Positions 50,901 to 57,292 of a DNA stretch of 64,000 nt are shown here, one piece after another. The notes under the pieces are model-generated. The model worked only from the letters and a program-made list of their open reading frames with translations, ran no database searches and was not told the DNA's origin. Position numbers and translations under genes: made by a program. The stretch comes from RGIG3528 sp045598045 (GTDB taxonomy: Bacteria > Bacillota > Clostridia > Lachnospirales > Lachnospiraceae). Each line of letters begins with the position of its first letter. Within the stretch, counting starts at the first letter, position 1. The stretch lies in NCBI GenBank assembly GCA_045598045.1, contig JAZLLG010000002.1, forward strand, positions 6,799-70,798, given 5' to 3'.

Positions 50901-51327
50901 TTTCGAGGCTGTACTGAGTTGCGGAGAGGATTTTGACAAAGTAAAGGTAACAGCAGAAATCGAATTTGAAAATGCGGACGGGGATAAATTGATTATGTAT
51001 TCCACGACAGGCGAAAACGGCGTGATTAAAACTTTTCTTGAATTCGGAAACGACATATATCCGTCAATTGAGTTTATAAATGTCCCCGGTTCCGAAACAG
51101 AAAAAGAAGTCTTCAAAGGGGATGTTGTGGTGCCTTATTTATCATATTTTGTAAAGTCATCTGAGAAGGCAGTATTTGAAGATACAGCGCAGAAAAACAC
51201 ATTGTGGGGGAATGAGGAGTTCTTTGTCCGGGATACGCCTGTAAGGATGATATTACGCTTTAAGGCGGAAAACTGCTTTGGGGATTCGATTGAGTTTGAG
51301 AATCCGGTTGTCATTATTCTCAAGTAA
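47902..51327 (+). CDS. Giant secreted Cys-rich InlB-repeat adhesin
   Basis: A 1141-residue secreted protein ending the operon. It has a signal or anchor helix (IIPGISVLLVAILIAFFGP, about 12-31), then a Cys/His-rich head (about 40-230) with many paired cysteines (CSRCGAAATIC, CSTCGKK, CSCNTN). A beta-rich section and a series of InlB B-repeat/Flg_new-type units follow (GYVFAGWQL, GYDFRGWFL, GHRFSGWSM, YRFVGWNT and others), and a C-terminal domain without a sortase motif. The start at 47902 has GGGGGAG; the frame is open to 47866. The head resembles zinc-ribbon-like knuckles, so metal binding or disulfides are possible. A ligand is unknown; surface adhesion is inferred. Confidence 0.78.
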   Translation: MIPNRWDKMTRLIIPGISVLLVAILIAFFGPTGTGVFADEEFCNGIHNDSCYEEGTAKHRHTDYRGKTSTADTNSRRGGCYNEFHAGTHESYPCYGSFSFCEYYRELSRHYYSCSCNTNEEYLKYGGVGINGPYTTTIYYTDTGYTEENVGHCSRCGAAATICYDYTNVYKCSTCGKKTMSPGPHEREYNTSDYYEADCGKSGDVYYHDNGDGEEAAPVCGRTVISLVPSEARQICSKTSVNESLNRRATAYFKDGHREEVICTVNFKSEIKYNEWQPVSLSYGEYHMDTDDKRPQKGSTEVTIYVYVQGLVTACLETDNPSMGRPFFENGKESVSAEPGTYILCHGGACKGYHVKCWKLSDGSNPVGKYEDGNAEIFVQDYDMNIICVYEANTYKAFFDAGGGHFIDGTDRREKDVLFGRIYGEVETPVKDGYVFAGWQLVNKADSSPEKAFISAEYDIVEVAEDHVLTAIWSEKGPGFTYLEYDDKFDRLFEPVTHGYDFRGWFLQEENNKGTGLKADESLYLKYEYAFNGNTITKDKNNYVVYADFEPKIFKITFVCGKNEYISSGEQLTNFDGTPVLYNVTRPGNVFDSDKAVKSVRYGDKFNDMPVALRLDDDGIAEDDCVFVGWSTDGSAEGLVTSNMPVDIEKNITVHPLFLSAGECIVTLDPNGGEMHSFFTFGSAENPFSVKVGKAYGSNLGYYPTFLGHRFSGWSMNREGTGNLKNTISKVLTDKDHTLYARWEHYVNYDANNTDIYGNSLRDNCFGTTAKNVFINDDKRSQIVNANGFYRPFYRFVGWNTERDGSGTWYCNENDITDVTPAEAKRKIGKELSGTIILYAQWDSRIDIILDLRGGGLQSGEEDVLHTFIGKEFPENVPVPEKKGFYFKGFYTGTDGSGVKVYDKRGMYCLEDASLAKMNGRAMFVPENRIFVGKTSNSILWADSFVSLPELDRLYACWGEGEEPAFAEPESLELIMINNDSVKERDENGMPIAHKGNKLTFEAVLSCGEDFDKVKVTAEIEFENADGDKLIMYSTTGENGVIKTFLEFGNDIYPSIEFINVPGSETEKEVFKGDVVVPYLSYFVKSSEKAVFEDTAQKNTLWGNEEFFVRDTPVRMILRFKAENCFGDSIEFENPVVIILK

Positions 51328-51339
51328 ACACGGTTTTTC

Positions 51340-51368
51340 TTGACACAACCTCAATTCGTGAATACACT
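51340..51368 (+). promoter_or_regulatory. Promoter of rqcH
   Basis: A perfect TTGACA (51340-51345) is 17 bases from TACACT (51363-51368), 30 bases before the start. Confidence 0.7.
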
Positions 51369-51398
51369 TTAACGGGCGAAATATAAAGAGGTGAAATT

Positions 51399-53192
51399 AT
51401 GGCTTTTGATGGAGTTACCGTTGCCGGTGTTATTGATGAACTGAATAAAAAACTCCTTGATGGGAGAATTGTTAAAATACAGCAGCCTGAAAAGGATGAA
51501 ATCATATTGACGATTAAGGCTTATGACACGTATAAGCTCTTTATGTCGGCAAATGCTTCTCTTCCGCTTATTTACTTAACAGAAGAGAACAAGCCTTCCC
51601 CCGCGGTTGCGCCTGCCTTCTGTATGCTCCTGCGAAAGCACTTTAACAGTGCCAGAATAATTGAAATTCGACAGGGCTTTGGAGATGAACCGTCTTTGGA
51701 GCGTTCGGTGGACATCTGCATTGAGCACCTGGATGAAATGGGTGATGTTTGCAAAAAACATCTGATTATCGAAATTATGGGTAAGCACAGTAACATTATT
51801 CTGTGTGACGATGAATATACGATAATGGACTCTGTAAAACGTGTTTCGGGCTTTATGAGTTCGGTGCGAGAAGTACTCCCAGGAAGAAAGTATTTCCTTC
51901 CACAGACCGTTGAAAAGGCAAATCCTCTTACCGTGGATTTTGACGGCTTTTCAAAGGCTGTCCTTGATAAGCCCGGAACTCTTTCCAAAACAATTTATTC
52001 GGGCATTACGGGAATAAGTCCGCAGGCCGCTGAGGAAATACTTGTCAGAGCCGGAATATCCGGCGACAGTCAGGCTTTTGAACTCTCCGAGGATATGAAA
52101 CTGCATCTGTTTAAGACCTTTTCGCGATACGTTGAGGAAATAAAGGATGGCAATTTCAAACCCACGCTGATTTATAAAGACGGCGAGCTTTACGAGTTCT
52201 CTGTACTTGAGAGCTGCGTTTATGACGAAGCTGAGAATTTCTCAAAGGATGAAGTGGCTTCGGTTTCTGAACTGCTGTCAGGATTTTATGCGGCAAAGAA
52301 TCTCAGGACCATTGTGCATCAGAAGTCTTCCGATTTACGAAAAATTGTAAACACAGCCATCGAACGCGAAGCCAAAAAGCTTGAACTTCAGCTGAAACAG
52401 CTGGCTGATACCGAAAAGAGAGACAAATATAAGGTGTACGGTGAGTTGATTACCGCATATGGATACAGTGTGCCCATGGGTTCAAAGTCAATGAACGCCC
52501 TGAACTATTACACAAATGAGGATGTCACCATTCCTTTGGATCCGACCATTGCACCTATCGACAATGCAAAGAAGTATTTTGATAAATATGCGAAGCTTAA
52601 GAGAACGTTCGAAGCACTAACGACCCTTACGGAAGAAACAAAGCAGGCACTTGAGCATCTTAAGAGCATTTCGCTTTCTCTTGAGATTGCAACAGGAGAA
52701 AATGACCTGAATCAGATAAAAAAGGAACTTACGGACAGCGGTTACATTAAGTTTCATGCCAGCACCGGAAAAACCTTGAAGAACGGTCAGAAACAGAAGC
52801 AGCAGAAAGTCAAGAGTGAGCCTTTGCACTATGTTTCTCCCGAGGGTGTTCATTTCTATGTCGGAAAAAACAACACTCAGAACGATGAGCTTACCTTCAG
52901 CTTTGCTTCCAATGCAGACTGGTGGTTCCACTCAAAAGGCTGTCCGGGTTCGCATGTCATTATGAGAACGGAAGGACAGGAGGTACCAGACATTGCTTTT
53001 GAAGATGCCGGAGCACTTGCAGCGTATTATTCTTCTTCGCCAAGGGACGGAAAGGTTGAAATAGATTACGTCAAAAAGAAGGAAGTAAAAAAGCCCGCAA
53101 ATGCAAAGCCGGGATTTGTAGTTTATTACACGAATTATTCACTCATTGCAAAGCCGGATATTTCAAGGCTTACTCTTGTGACGGAAAAATAG
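51399..53192 (+). CDS. rqcH: Ribosome quality-control protein RqcH (NFACT family)
   Basis: Cytosolic protein that binds split 50S subunits with stalled peptidyl-tRNA and adds C-terminal alanine tails. The 597-residue protein has NFACT-N (MAFDGVTV onwards), helix-hairpin-helix (about 200-230), a long coiled-coil middle (about 300-440) and the C-terminal NFACT-R domain with WWFHSKGCPGSHVIM and the AAYYSSSPRDGKVEIDY block. It is often annotated as a fibronectin-binding protein, but nothing marks secretion. The site aligned with the Asp-Arg pair needed for tailing in Bacillus subtilis seems to read Glu101-Arg102 here (LERSV), a possible functional change. Start from GAGGTG at 51390-51395. Confidence 0.92.
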   Translation: MAFDGVTVAGVIDELNKKLLDGRIVKIQQPEKDEIILTIKAYDTYKLFMSANASLPLIYLTEENKPSPAVAPAFCMLLRKHFNSARIIEIRQGFGDEPSLERSVDICIEHLDEMGDVCKKHLIIEIMGKHSNIILCDDEYTIMDSVKRVSGFMSSVREVLPGRKYFLPQTVEKANPLTVDFDGFSKAVLDKPGTLSKTIYSGITGISPQAAEEILVRAGISGDSQAFELSEDMKLHLFKTFSRYVEEIKDGNFKPTLIYKDGELYEFSVLESCVYDEAENFSKDEVASVSELLSGFYAAKNLRTIVHQKSSDLRKIVNTAIEREAKKLELQLKQLADTEKRDKYKVYGELITAYGYSVPMGSKSMNALNYYTNEDVTIPLDPTIAPIDNAKKYFDKYAKLKRTFEALTTLTEETKQALEHLKSISLSLEIATGENDLNQIKKELTDSGYIKFHASTGKTLKNGQKQKQQKVKSEPLHYVSPEGVHFYVGKNNTQNDELTFSFASNADWWFHSKGCPGSHVIMRTEGQEVPDIAFEDAGALAAYYSSSPRDGKVEIDYVKKKEVKKPANAKPGFVVYYTNYSLIAKPDISRLTLVTEK

Positions 53193-53289
53193 AATTTAAA
53201 ACGTTTCATCGGCCTGTTATTTCTTTCGGATGAAGTAGTGACAGAAAGTTTTTATCTCGTTCGGCTTCACTGACTCGTCGATGACGTGC

Positions 53290-53318
53290 TTGCATGCATT
53301 AAACGGGTGTAGTATTAT
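53290..53318 (+). promoter_or_regulatory. Promoter of small Cys-containing peptide gene
   Basis: TTGCAT (53290-53295) is 17 bases from TATTAT (53313-53318), about 66 bases before the start codon. Confidence 0.55.
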
Positions 53319-53383
53319 ATCCTCTGTATAGGATGAATGTGGCAAATAAATAGATTAACGTTAGCAATGAAAAGAGGGTATTT

Positions 53384-53632
53384 ATGGGTAAAGCGGTAAA
53401 AAGAAGTGTTAAAAAACGACTCTTTGGACGAATACTTCTGTTTGCAGCTTTATTTTTTACTGCAAACAGACCATTAAGCGTCTTGGGAACGTATCAGCAG
53501 TTGACTGTTTCGGAAATGGAGGCGCTTGATAAAGTTGTCTATGATGAATATGAAGTCAATATTTCGAAAGGATGCAGCTGCATATGCACACTGAATAAGC
53601 GGAAGAGACATCACTTTGATAAGAAAAAGTGA
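53384..53632 (+). CDS. Small secreted Cys-containing peptide, unknown
   Basis: An 82-residue protein with a very basic N-terminus (KAVKRSVKKRLFGR), a hydrophobic signal-like segment (ILLFAALFFTA), then an acidic stretch and a C-terminal part with three clustered cysteines (ISKGCSCICTL) and a basic tail. AAGAGGG (53372-53378) lies upstream. It has its own promoter and a terminator hairpin that overlaps the last codons, so it forms a self-contained transcript. It could be a peptide signal, a bacteriocin-like product or an exported metal-binding peptide; no processing enzymes are adjacent. The CSCIC cluster next to metallochaperone genes is suggestive but not proof. Confidence 0.6.
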   Translation: MGKAVKRSVKKRLFGRILLFAALFFTANRPLSVLGTYQQLTVSEMEALDKVVYDEYEVNISKGCSCICTLNKRKRHHFDKKK

Positions 53633-53645
53633 GGCCTCTTTTTTT
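53602..53645 (+). terminator. Terminator overlapping the end of the small peptide gene
   Basis: AGAG...TCACTTT pairs with AAAGTGA...CTCT, with a 3-base internal loop, and is followed by eight or more T. It includes the stop codon of the peptide gene. Confidence 0.75.
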
Positions 53646-53686
53646 ATGCTCTGAGTTGTTATTTTGTTTGAAGTGCCAATCGGCTG

Positions 53687-53714
53687 TTGATTTTCATCTT
53701 AAATGAGTTATAAT
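53687..53714 (+). promoter_or_regulatory. Promoter of the COG0523 gene pair
   Basis: TTGATT (53687-53692) and a perfect TATAAT (53709-53714) are 16 bases apart. No clear Zur box could be recognised around it. Confidence 0.65.
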
Positions 53715-53797
53715 AATAAATTGGCTTATTAGGGATTATTCCTACAGCCGACACGGCTTTATAAACATAAAGCGTAATTTTGAAAGGAAGTGTTTTT

Positions 53798-54949
53798 ATG
53801 ACTAAGATTGACATTATCTCCGGTTTCCTCGGAGCAGGAAAAACCACACTTATCAAGAAGCTTCTTGAAAGCGCTTTTAAAGGAGAAAAGGTTGTTCTTA
53901 TTGAGAACGAGTTTGGTGAAATCGGTATTGACGGCGGTTTCTTAAAGGATGCAGGCATTGAAATTACCGAAATGAATTCCGGCTGCATATGCTGCTCACT
54001 TGTAGGTGATTTCGGAGAAGCTTTAAAGAAGGTTCTCGAACAGTTCCACCCCGACAGAATAATCATCGAGCCTTCAGGTGTCGGAAAGCTTTCCGATGTC
54101 ATCAGAGCCGTACAGAATGTTGAGGGTGATCTTGAAGGTGCGACGCTCAATTCCTTCTCAACAGTTGTAGATGCATGCAAAGCAAAAATATATGTTAAGA
54201 ACTTCGGCGAATTCTTCAATAATCAGGTTGAAGCCGCAAAGGCAATCATCTTAAGCCGTACACAGAACCTTACCGAAGAAAAACTTGAGGCGGTTGTTGC
54301 AATGCTCAGAGAGCATAACCCAAATGCCACAATAATCACAACTCCCTGGGATTCTCTTGACGCGGGCGTTGTTCTTTCAGCAATGGAAAAGAAAGAAAGC
54401 TTCGCAGACGAGCTCTTAAAGGAGCTTAAAGAGCAGCATATCGATGACGATGACGATGACGACGAGTGCGACGATCCTGATTGCGAGTGTCATCACCACC
54501 ATCACCATGATGACGACGATGATGAGCACGAACATGAGCATCATCACCACCACCATGATGACGACGATGACGATGATGATGACGAGCATGAGCATCATCA
54601 CCACCATCATGACGACGATGATGATGACGAACATGAGCATCATCACCACCATCACCACCACCATCACCATCACGCCGATGAAGTATTTACAAGCTGGGGC
54701 AAGGAAACACCTCACAAGTACGACAAGGCTGAGCTTGAAGAAATTCTTAAGAAGTTTGCAAATACAGAGGAATTCGGTAAGATTCTCCGTGCAAAAGGTA
54801 TGGTTATGGGAACAGACGGAACATGGATTTATTTTGACCTTGTTCCCGAAGAGTACGAAATCAGAACAGGTACACCCGAGACGACAGGTAAGCTTTGCGT
54901 AATCGGTTCGGAACTTAAAGAAGATAAACTTAATGAGGTACTCAAATAA
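53798..54949 (+). CDS. COG0523 (CobW-like) GTPase with His/Asp-rich metal loop
   Basis: A G3E-family GTPase thought to deliver zinc or another metal to client enzymes. The 383-residue protein has Walker A GFLGAGKTT at 9-17, ENEFGEIGIDG, the metal-binding CICC at 63-66, EPSGVG, and SRTQ in the position of the GTP-specificity NKxD motif. Between the GTPase and C-terminal domains (about residues 215-290) lies a loop of alternating Asp and His/Glu runs with over thirty histidines, plus a CDDPDCEC pair. The C-terminal CobW domain follows. The start at 53798 has AAGGAAG; a TTG at 53780 lies upstream. It shares one base with the next COG0523 gene. Confidence 0.9.
   Translation: MTKIDIISGFLGAGKTTLIKKLLESAFKGEKVVLIENEFGEIGIDGGFLKDAGIEITEMNSGCICCSLVGDFGEALKKVLEQFHPDRIIIEPSGVGKLSDVIRAVQNVEGDLEGATLNSFSTVVDACKAKIYVKNFGEFFNNQVEAAKAIILSRTQNLTEEKLEAVVAMLREHNPNATIITTPWDSLDAGVVLSAMEKKESFADELLKELKEQHIDDDDDDDECDDPDCECHHHHHHDDDDDEHEHEHHHHHHDDDDDDDDDEHEHHHHHHDDDDDDEHEHHHHHHHHHHHHADEVFTSWGKETPHKYDKAELEEILKKFANTEEFGKILRAKGMVMGTDGTWIYFDLVPEEYEIRTGTPETTGKLCVIGSELKEDKLNEVLK
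54441..54675 (+). repeat. Low-complexity His/Asp-coding repeat
   Basis: Runs of GAT/GAC and CAT/CAC codons repeat at several lengths inside the COG0523 gene. Such tracts are prone to length change by slippage and, on the opposite strand, create a spurious Val/Met-rich frame. Confidence 0.85.
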
Positions 54950-55890
54950 TGACCCCCGTATTTTTGATACTTGGTTTTCTTGATGCAGGTAAATCCACGT
55001 TCATCCGTGACACACTCATGGACGATGATTTCACCGAAGGCAAGTCCACGCTCCTCATACAGTGCGAGGAAGGCGAAGTGGAGTACGATGAAAAAGAACT
55101 CGCTGAAAGAAAAGTTACAATAGTAAAAGTCGAAGAGGAAGAAGACTTCAGGCCGACATTCCTTATGGACTGCGTTAAGAACTACAAAGCAGACCGTGTT
55201 ATGATTGAATGGAACGGTACATGGAGCGTTGCAAGGATTCTTGAACAGGGCTTTCCGAGACGTTGGGAACTTTCCCAGATTATCACCATCGCCGATGCGC
55301 AGACTTTTGAAACATACATGAACAATATGCGCCAGATGATGAATGAGATGGTTGCCTACACAGAGCTTGTCATTTTCAATAAATGCAATAAAGACACAAA
55401 GAGAAACACGTTGAGAAAGCTTGTCAGAACTCTTAACAGAGGCGCACAGTGCGTTTTTGAGGCAAAAGAGGGCGAAGAAGCAGGATATGACGATGTAATT
55501 CCGCTTCCTTACGATATGTCCGCGGATGTAGTGGAAATTCCGGATGACGATTACGGTATTTTCTATCTTGACGTCCTTGACAATCTCGACAACTATGTCG
55601 GCAAGACAGTGCGCTTCCTGGCTATGGTTTACAGAGGAAAGGAAACACCCAAAGGAACATTTGTTCCCGGACGTTTCGCCATGACCTGCTGCGCAGCCGA
55701 TATTGCATTTATAGGATTCCTTTGCTACGGTGAGCAGGCAAATTACTTTAAGACACGTGACTGGTGTCATGTGACCTGTAAAATCGACAAAGAATATCTC
55801 AAAGAGTACGAAGGTGAGGGCCCGGTATACAGACTTGTTAAGATTGAACCGGCGCAGAAGCCTGCGGACCACGTAATTACAATGAATTAA
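54949..55890 (+). CDS. COG0523-like GTPase fused to YcgQ-like C-terminal domain
   Basis: A 313-residue protein whose N-terminal part (about 1-195) is a G3E GTPase: Walker A GFLDAGKST at 9-17 and NKCN in the NKxD position. It lacks the CxCC motif of its partner; the region has QCEEGEVEYD instead. The C-terminal part (about 205-313) resembles the DUF1980/TIGR03943 (YcgQ) domain: VRFLAMVYR, FVPGRFAMTCCAADIAFIGFL. YcgQ-type proteins are linked to zinc homeostasis or maturation of exported proteins in Firmicutes. With the preceding gene it suggests a two-protein metal-delivery unit. The family calls are from memory of motifs. Confidence 0.8.
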   Translation: MTPVFLILGFLDAGKSTFIRDTLMDDDFTEGKSTLLIQCEEGEVEYDEKELAERKVTIVKVEEEEDFRPTFLMDCVKNYKADRVMIEWNGTWSVARILEQGFPRRWELSQIITIADAQTFETYMNNMRQMMNEMVAYTELVIFNKCNKDTKRNTLRKLVRTLNRGAQCVFEAKEGEEAGYDDVIPLPYDMSADVVEIPDDDYGIFYLDVLDNLDNYVGKTVRFLAMVYRGKETPKGTFVPGRFAMTCCAADIAFIGFLCYGEQANYFKTRDWCHVTCKIDKEYLKEYEGEGPVYRLVKIEPAQKPADHVITMN

Positions 55891-55909
55891 TCCGGTTAAG
55901 GAGTGCACG

Positions 55910-56788
55910 ATGATTAAGAGCATGACAGGCTTCGGCCGCTACGAACTTATTAACGGCGGAAGAAAAATCACGGTTGAAATGAAATCCGTCAATCACCGCT
56001 ACAGCGAAATCACCATCAAAATGCCCAAAAAGCTTAATTTCTTCGAAAGCGGCATAAGAAACCTTCTTAAGGAGTACATAAGCCGAGGCAAAGTGGATAT
56101 GTACATTTCCTATGAGGATGACTCCGAAAACACCGAGGTTGTTAAATATAATGAAGATGTTGCGAGGGAATACGTTGAAGCTTTTTCAAAGATTTCCGAG
56201 ACATTCGGACTTAACAACGATGTGCAGGCTTCTACGATTGCACGTATGCCTGAAGTGCTCGTGATGGAAGAGCAGGCGATGGATGAAGAGGATCTTTGGA
56301 ACGATGTTGAAAAGGCAGTAAGAGGCTGCGCCGAAAAGTTCGTGGAAACACGTATAACAGAAGGCGAAAAGCTTAAAGCGGATCTCTTTGATAAGCTTGA
56401 CGGAATAAACACCATGGTTGACAAAATCGAAAAGAGAAGCCCTGAAATTGTTAAGGAATACAGAGAGAAGATTATTGCAAAGGTTACGGAGCTCCTTGGC
56501 GACAATCAGGTTTCGGAGCAGGTACTTGCCAATGAAATTATCCTTTTTGCGGATAAAATCTGCACGGACGAAGAAATGGTAAGGCTCCGCGCCCATGTGT
56601 CCAATATGAAAGACACATTGAATGTCGGAAAAGACGTCGGAAGAAAACTTGATTTCGTTGCCCAGGAAATGAACCGTGAGGCAAATACGACACTTTCAAA
56701 GGCAAATGACCTTGAAATTTCCAACATTGCCATAGACCTTAAGACCGAAATAGAAAAGATTCGTGAACAAATTCAAAATATTGAATAA
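55910..56788 (+). CDS. yicC: YicC family endoribonuclease-like protein
   Basis: A 292-residue cytosolic protein of the YicC family, reported to be RNases acting on small RNAs in E. coli. The opening SMTGFGR and MKSVNHRYSEI and the C-terminal block KRSPEIV...ELLGDNQVSEQVLANEIILFADK with KLDFVAQEMNREANT are diagnostic; length is typical. It begins 19 bases after the COG0523 pair. In many Firmicutes it precedes remA, gmk and rpoZ; here only rpoZ follows. Confidence 0.93.
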   Translation: MIKSMTGFGRYELINGGRKITVEMKSVNHRYSEITIKMPKKLNFFESGIRNLLKEYISRGKVDMYISYEDDSENTEVVKYNEDVAREYVEAFSKISETFGLNNDVQASTIARMPEVLVMEEQAMDEEDLWNDVEKAVRGCAEKFVETRITEGEKLKADLFDKLDGINTMVDKIEKRSPEIVKEYREKIIAKVTELLGDNQVSEQVLANEIILFADKICTDEEMVRLRAHVSNMKDTLNVGKDVGRKLDFVAQEMNREANTTLSKANDLEISNIAIDLKTEIEKIREQIQNIE

Positions 56789-56815
56789 AAGTCACTCGAA
56801 AATATTGACAAGATG

Positions 56816-56824
56816 TGATATAAT
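56816..56824 (+). promoter_or_regulatory. Extended -10 promoter of rpoZ
   Basis: TGATATAAT (56816-56824) is a TGn extended -10. TTGACA at 56805 is only 8 bases away and is not its -35. Confidence 0.5.
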
Positions 56825-56858
56825 CTTTGCGATTATTTTTTGAAAAGAGGAGAATAAA

Positions 56859-57098
56859 ATGATACATCCTTCATATGCTGAGCTTAGCCAGAGAATTAAT
56901 GAAAATGCCGAAGGTGAACAGAAAGTTATAAACAGCCGTTATTCAATCTGCATTGCTACCGCAAAAAGAGCACGTCAGATTATCGACGGAGCCATTCCTT
57001 TGGTAGAGCCCAAGTGCGAGAAACCCCTTTCAATCGCCGTTCAGGAGCTTTACGAGGGCAAGGTAAACATCCTTCCGGATGAAACAGTTGAAAAGTAA
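56859..57098 (+). CDS. rpoZ: RNA polymerase omega subunit
   Basis: A 79-residue small RNA polymerase subunit that supports assembly of the beta-prime subunit. Seen: MIHPSYAELSQRI and NSRYSICIATAKRARQII, the family's core, then an IAVQELYEGKV stretch. The start has AGAGGAG at 56846-56852. It appears as a separate short unit between yicC and the glycolytic genes. Confidence 0.93.
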   Translation: MIHPSYAELSQRINENAEGEQKVINSRYSICIATAKRARQIIDGAIPLVEPKCEKPLSIAVQELYEGKVNILPDETVEK

Positions 57099-57178
57099 TT
57101 TAAATAAACGTTGCCGTTTTACGGCAGAATGTTACAAAATACAAGCATAAATGCGTATTTTTCTATAAGTTTTGTCTA

Positions 57179-57207
57179 TTGACAAAAGAATAACGATGTG
57201 GTTAAAT
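57179..57207 (+). promoter_or_regulatory. Promoter of gapA
   Basis: A perfect TTGACA (57179-57184) is 17 bases from TTAAAT (57202-57207). The -10 lies exactly at the centre of a palindrome. Confidence 0.7.
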
Positions 57208-57213
57208 CCACAT
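57196..57213. promoter_or_regulatory. Operator-like palindrome over the gapA -10 box
   Basis: ATGTGG - TTAAAT - CCACAT: perfect 6-base arms around the -10. A protein here would block the promoter. It does not match the Rex consensus I know and no CggR gene precedes gapA. Confidence 0.5.
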
Positions 57214-57230
57214 TGAAAATCAGAAACTTA

Positions 57231-57272
57231 ACAGACACGGTCTGTTCAGTATAACCTAGACGCGTAGACGCG
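57231..57272 (+). promoter_or_regulatory. gapA leader: short hairpin and tandem direct repeat
   Basis: ACAGAC-ACG-GTCTGT (57231-57245) can form a small hairpin. TAGACGCG is then repeated exactly twice in tandem (57257-57272) just before the AGGAGG ribosome site. It may be a regulator site or leader element. Confidence 0.4.
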
Positions 57273-57292
57273 TAATAACAGGAGGAAAAAAC

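Noticed and set aside
51399..53192. Fibronectin-binding surface adhesin
   Set aside because: The gene has NFACT-N and NFACT-R domains and no export signal, so it is a ribosome quality-control protein.
54441..54675. CRISPR-like repeat array
   Set aside because: The repeats are codon runs inside a coding frame with no spacers. No other repeat-spacer pattern was seen in the window.
54416..54715. Long minus-strand frame rich in Val and Met
   Set aside because: It is the reverse of the His/Asp codon repeat in the COG0523 gene; low complexity and no ribosome site.
56805..56824. TTGACA with TATAAT upstream of rpoZ as a SigA promoter
   Set aside because: The spacing is only 8 bases; the extended -10 alone was kept.
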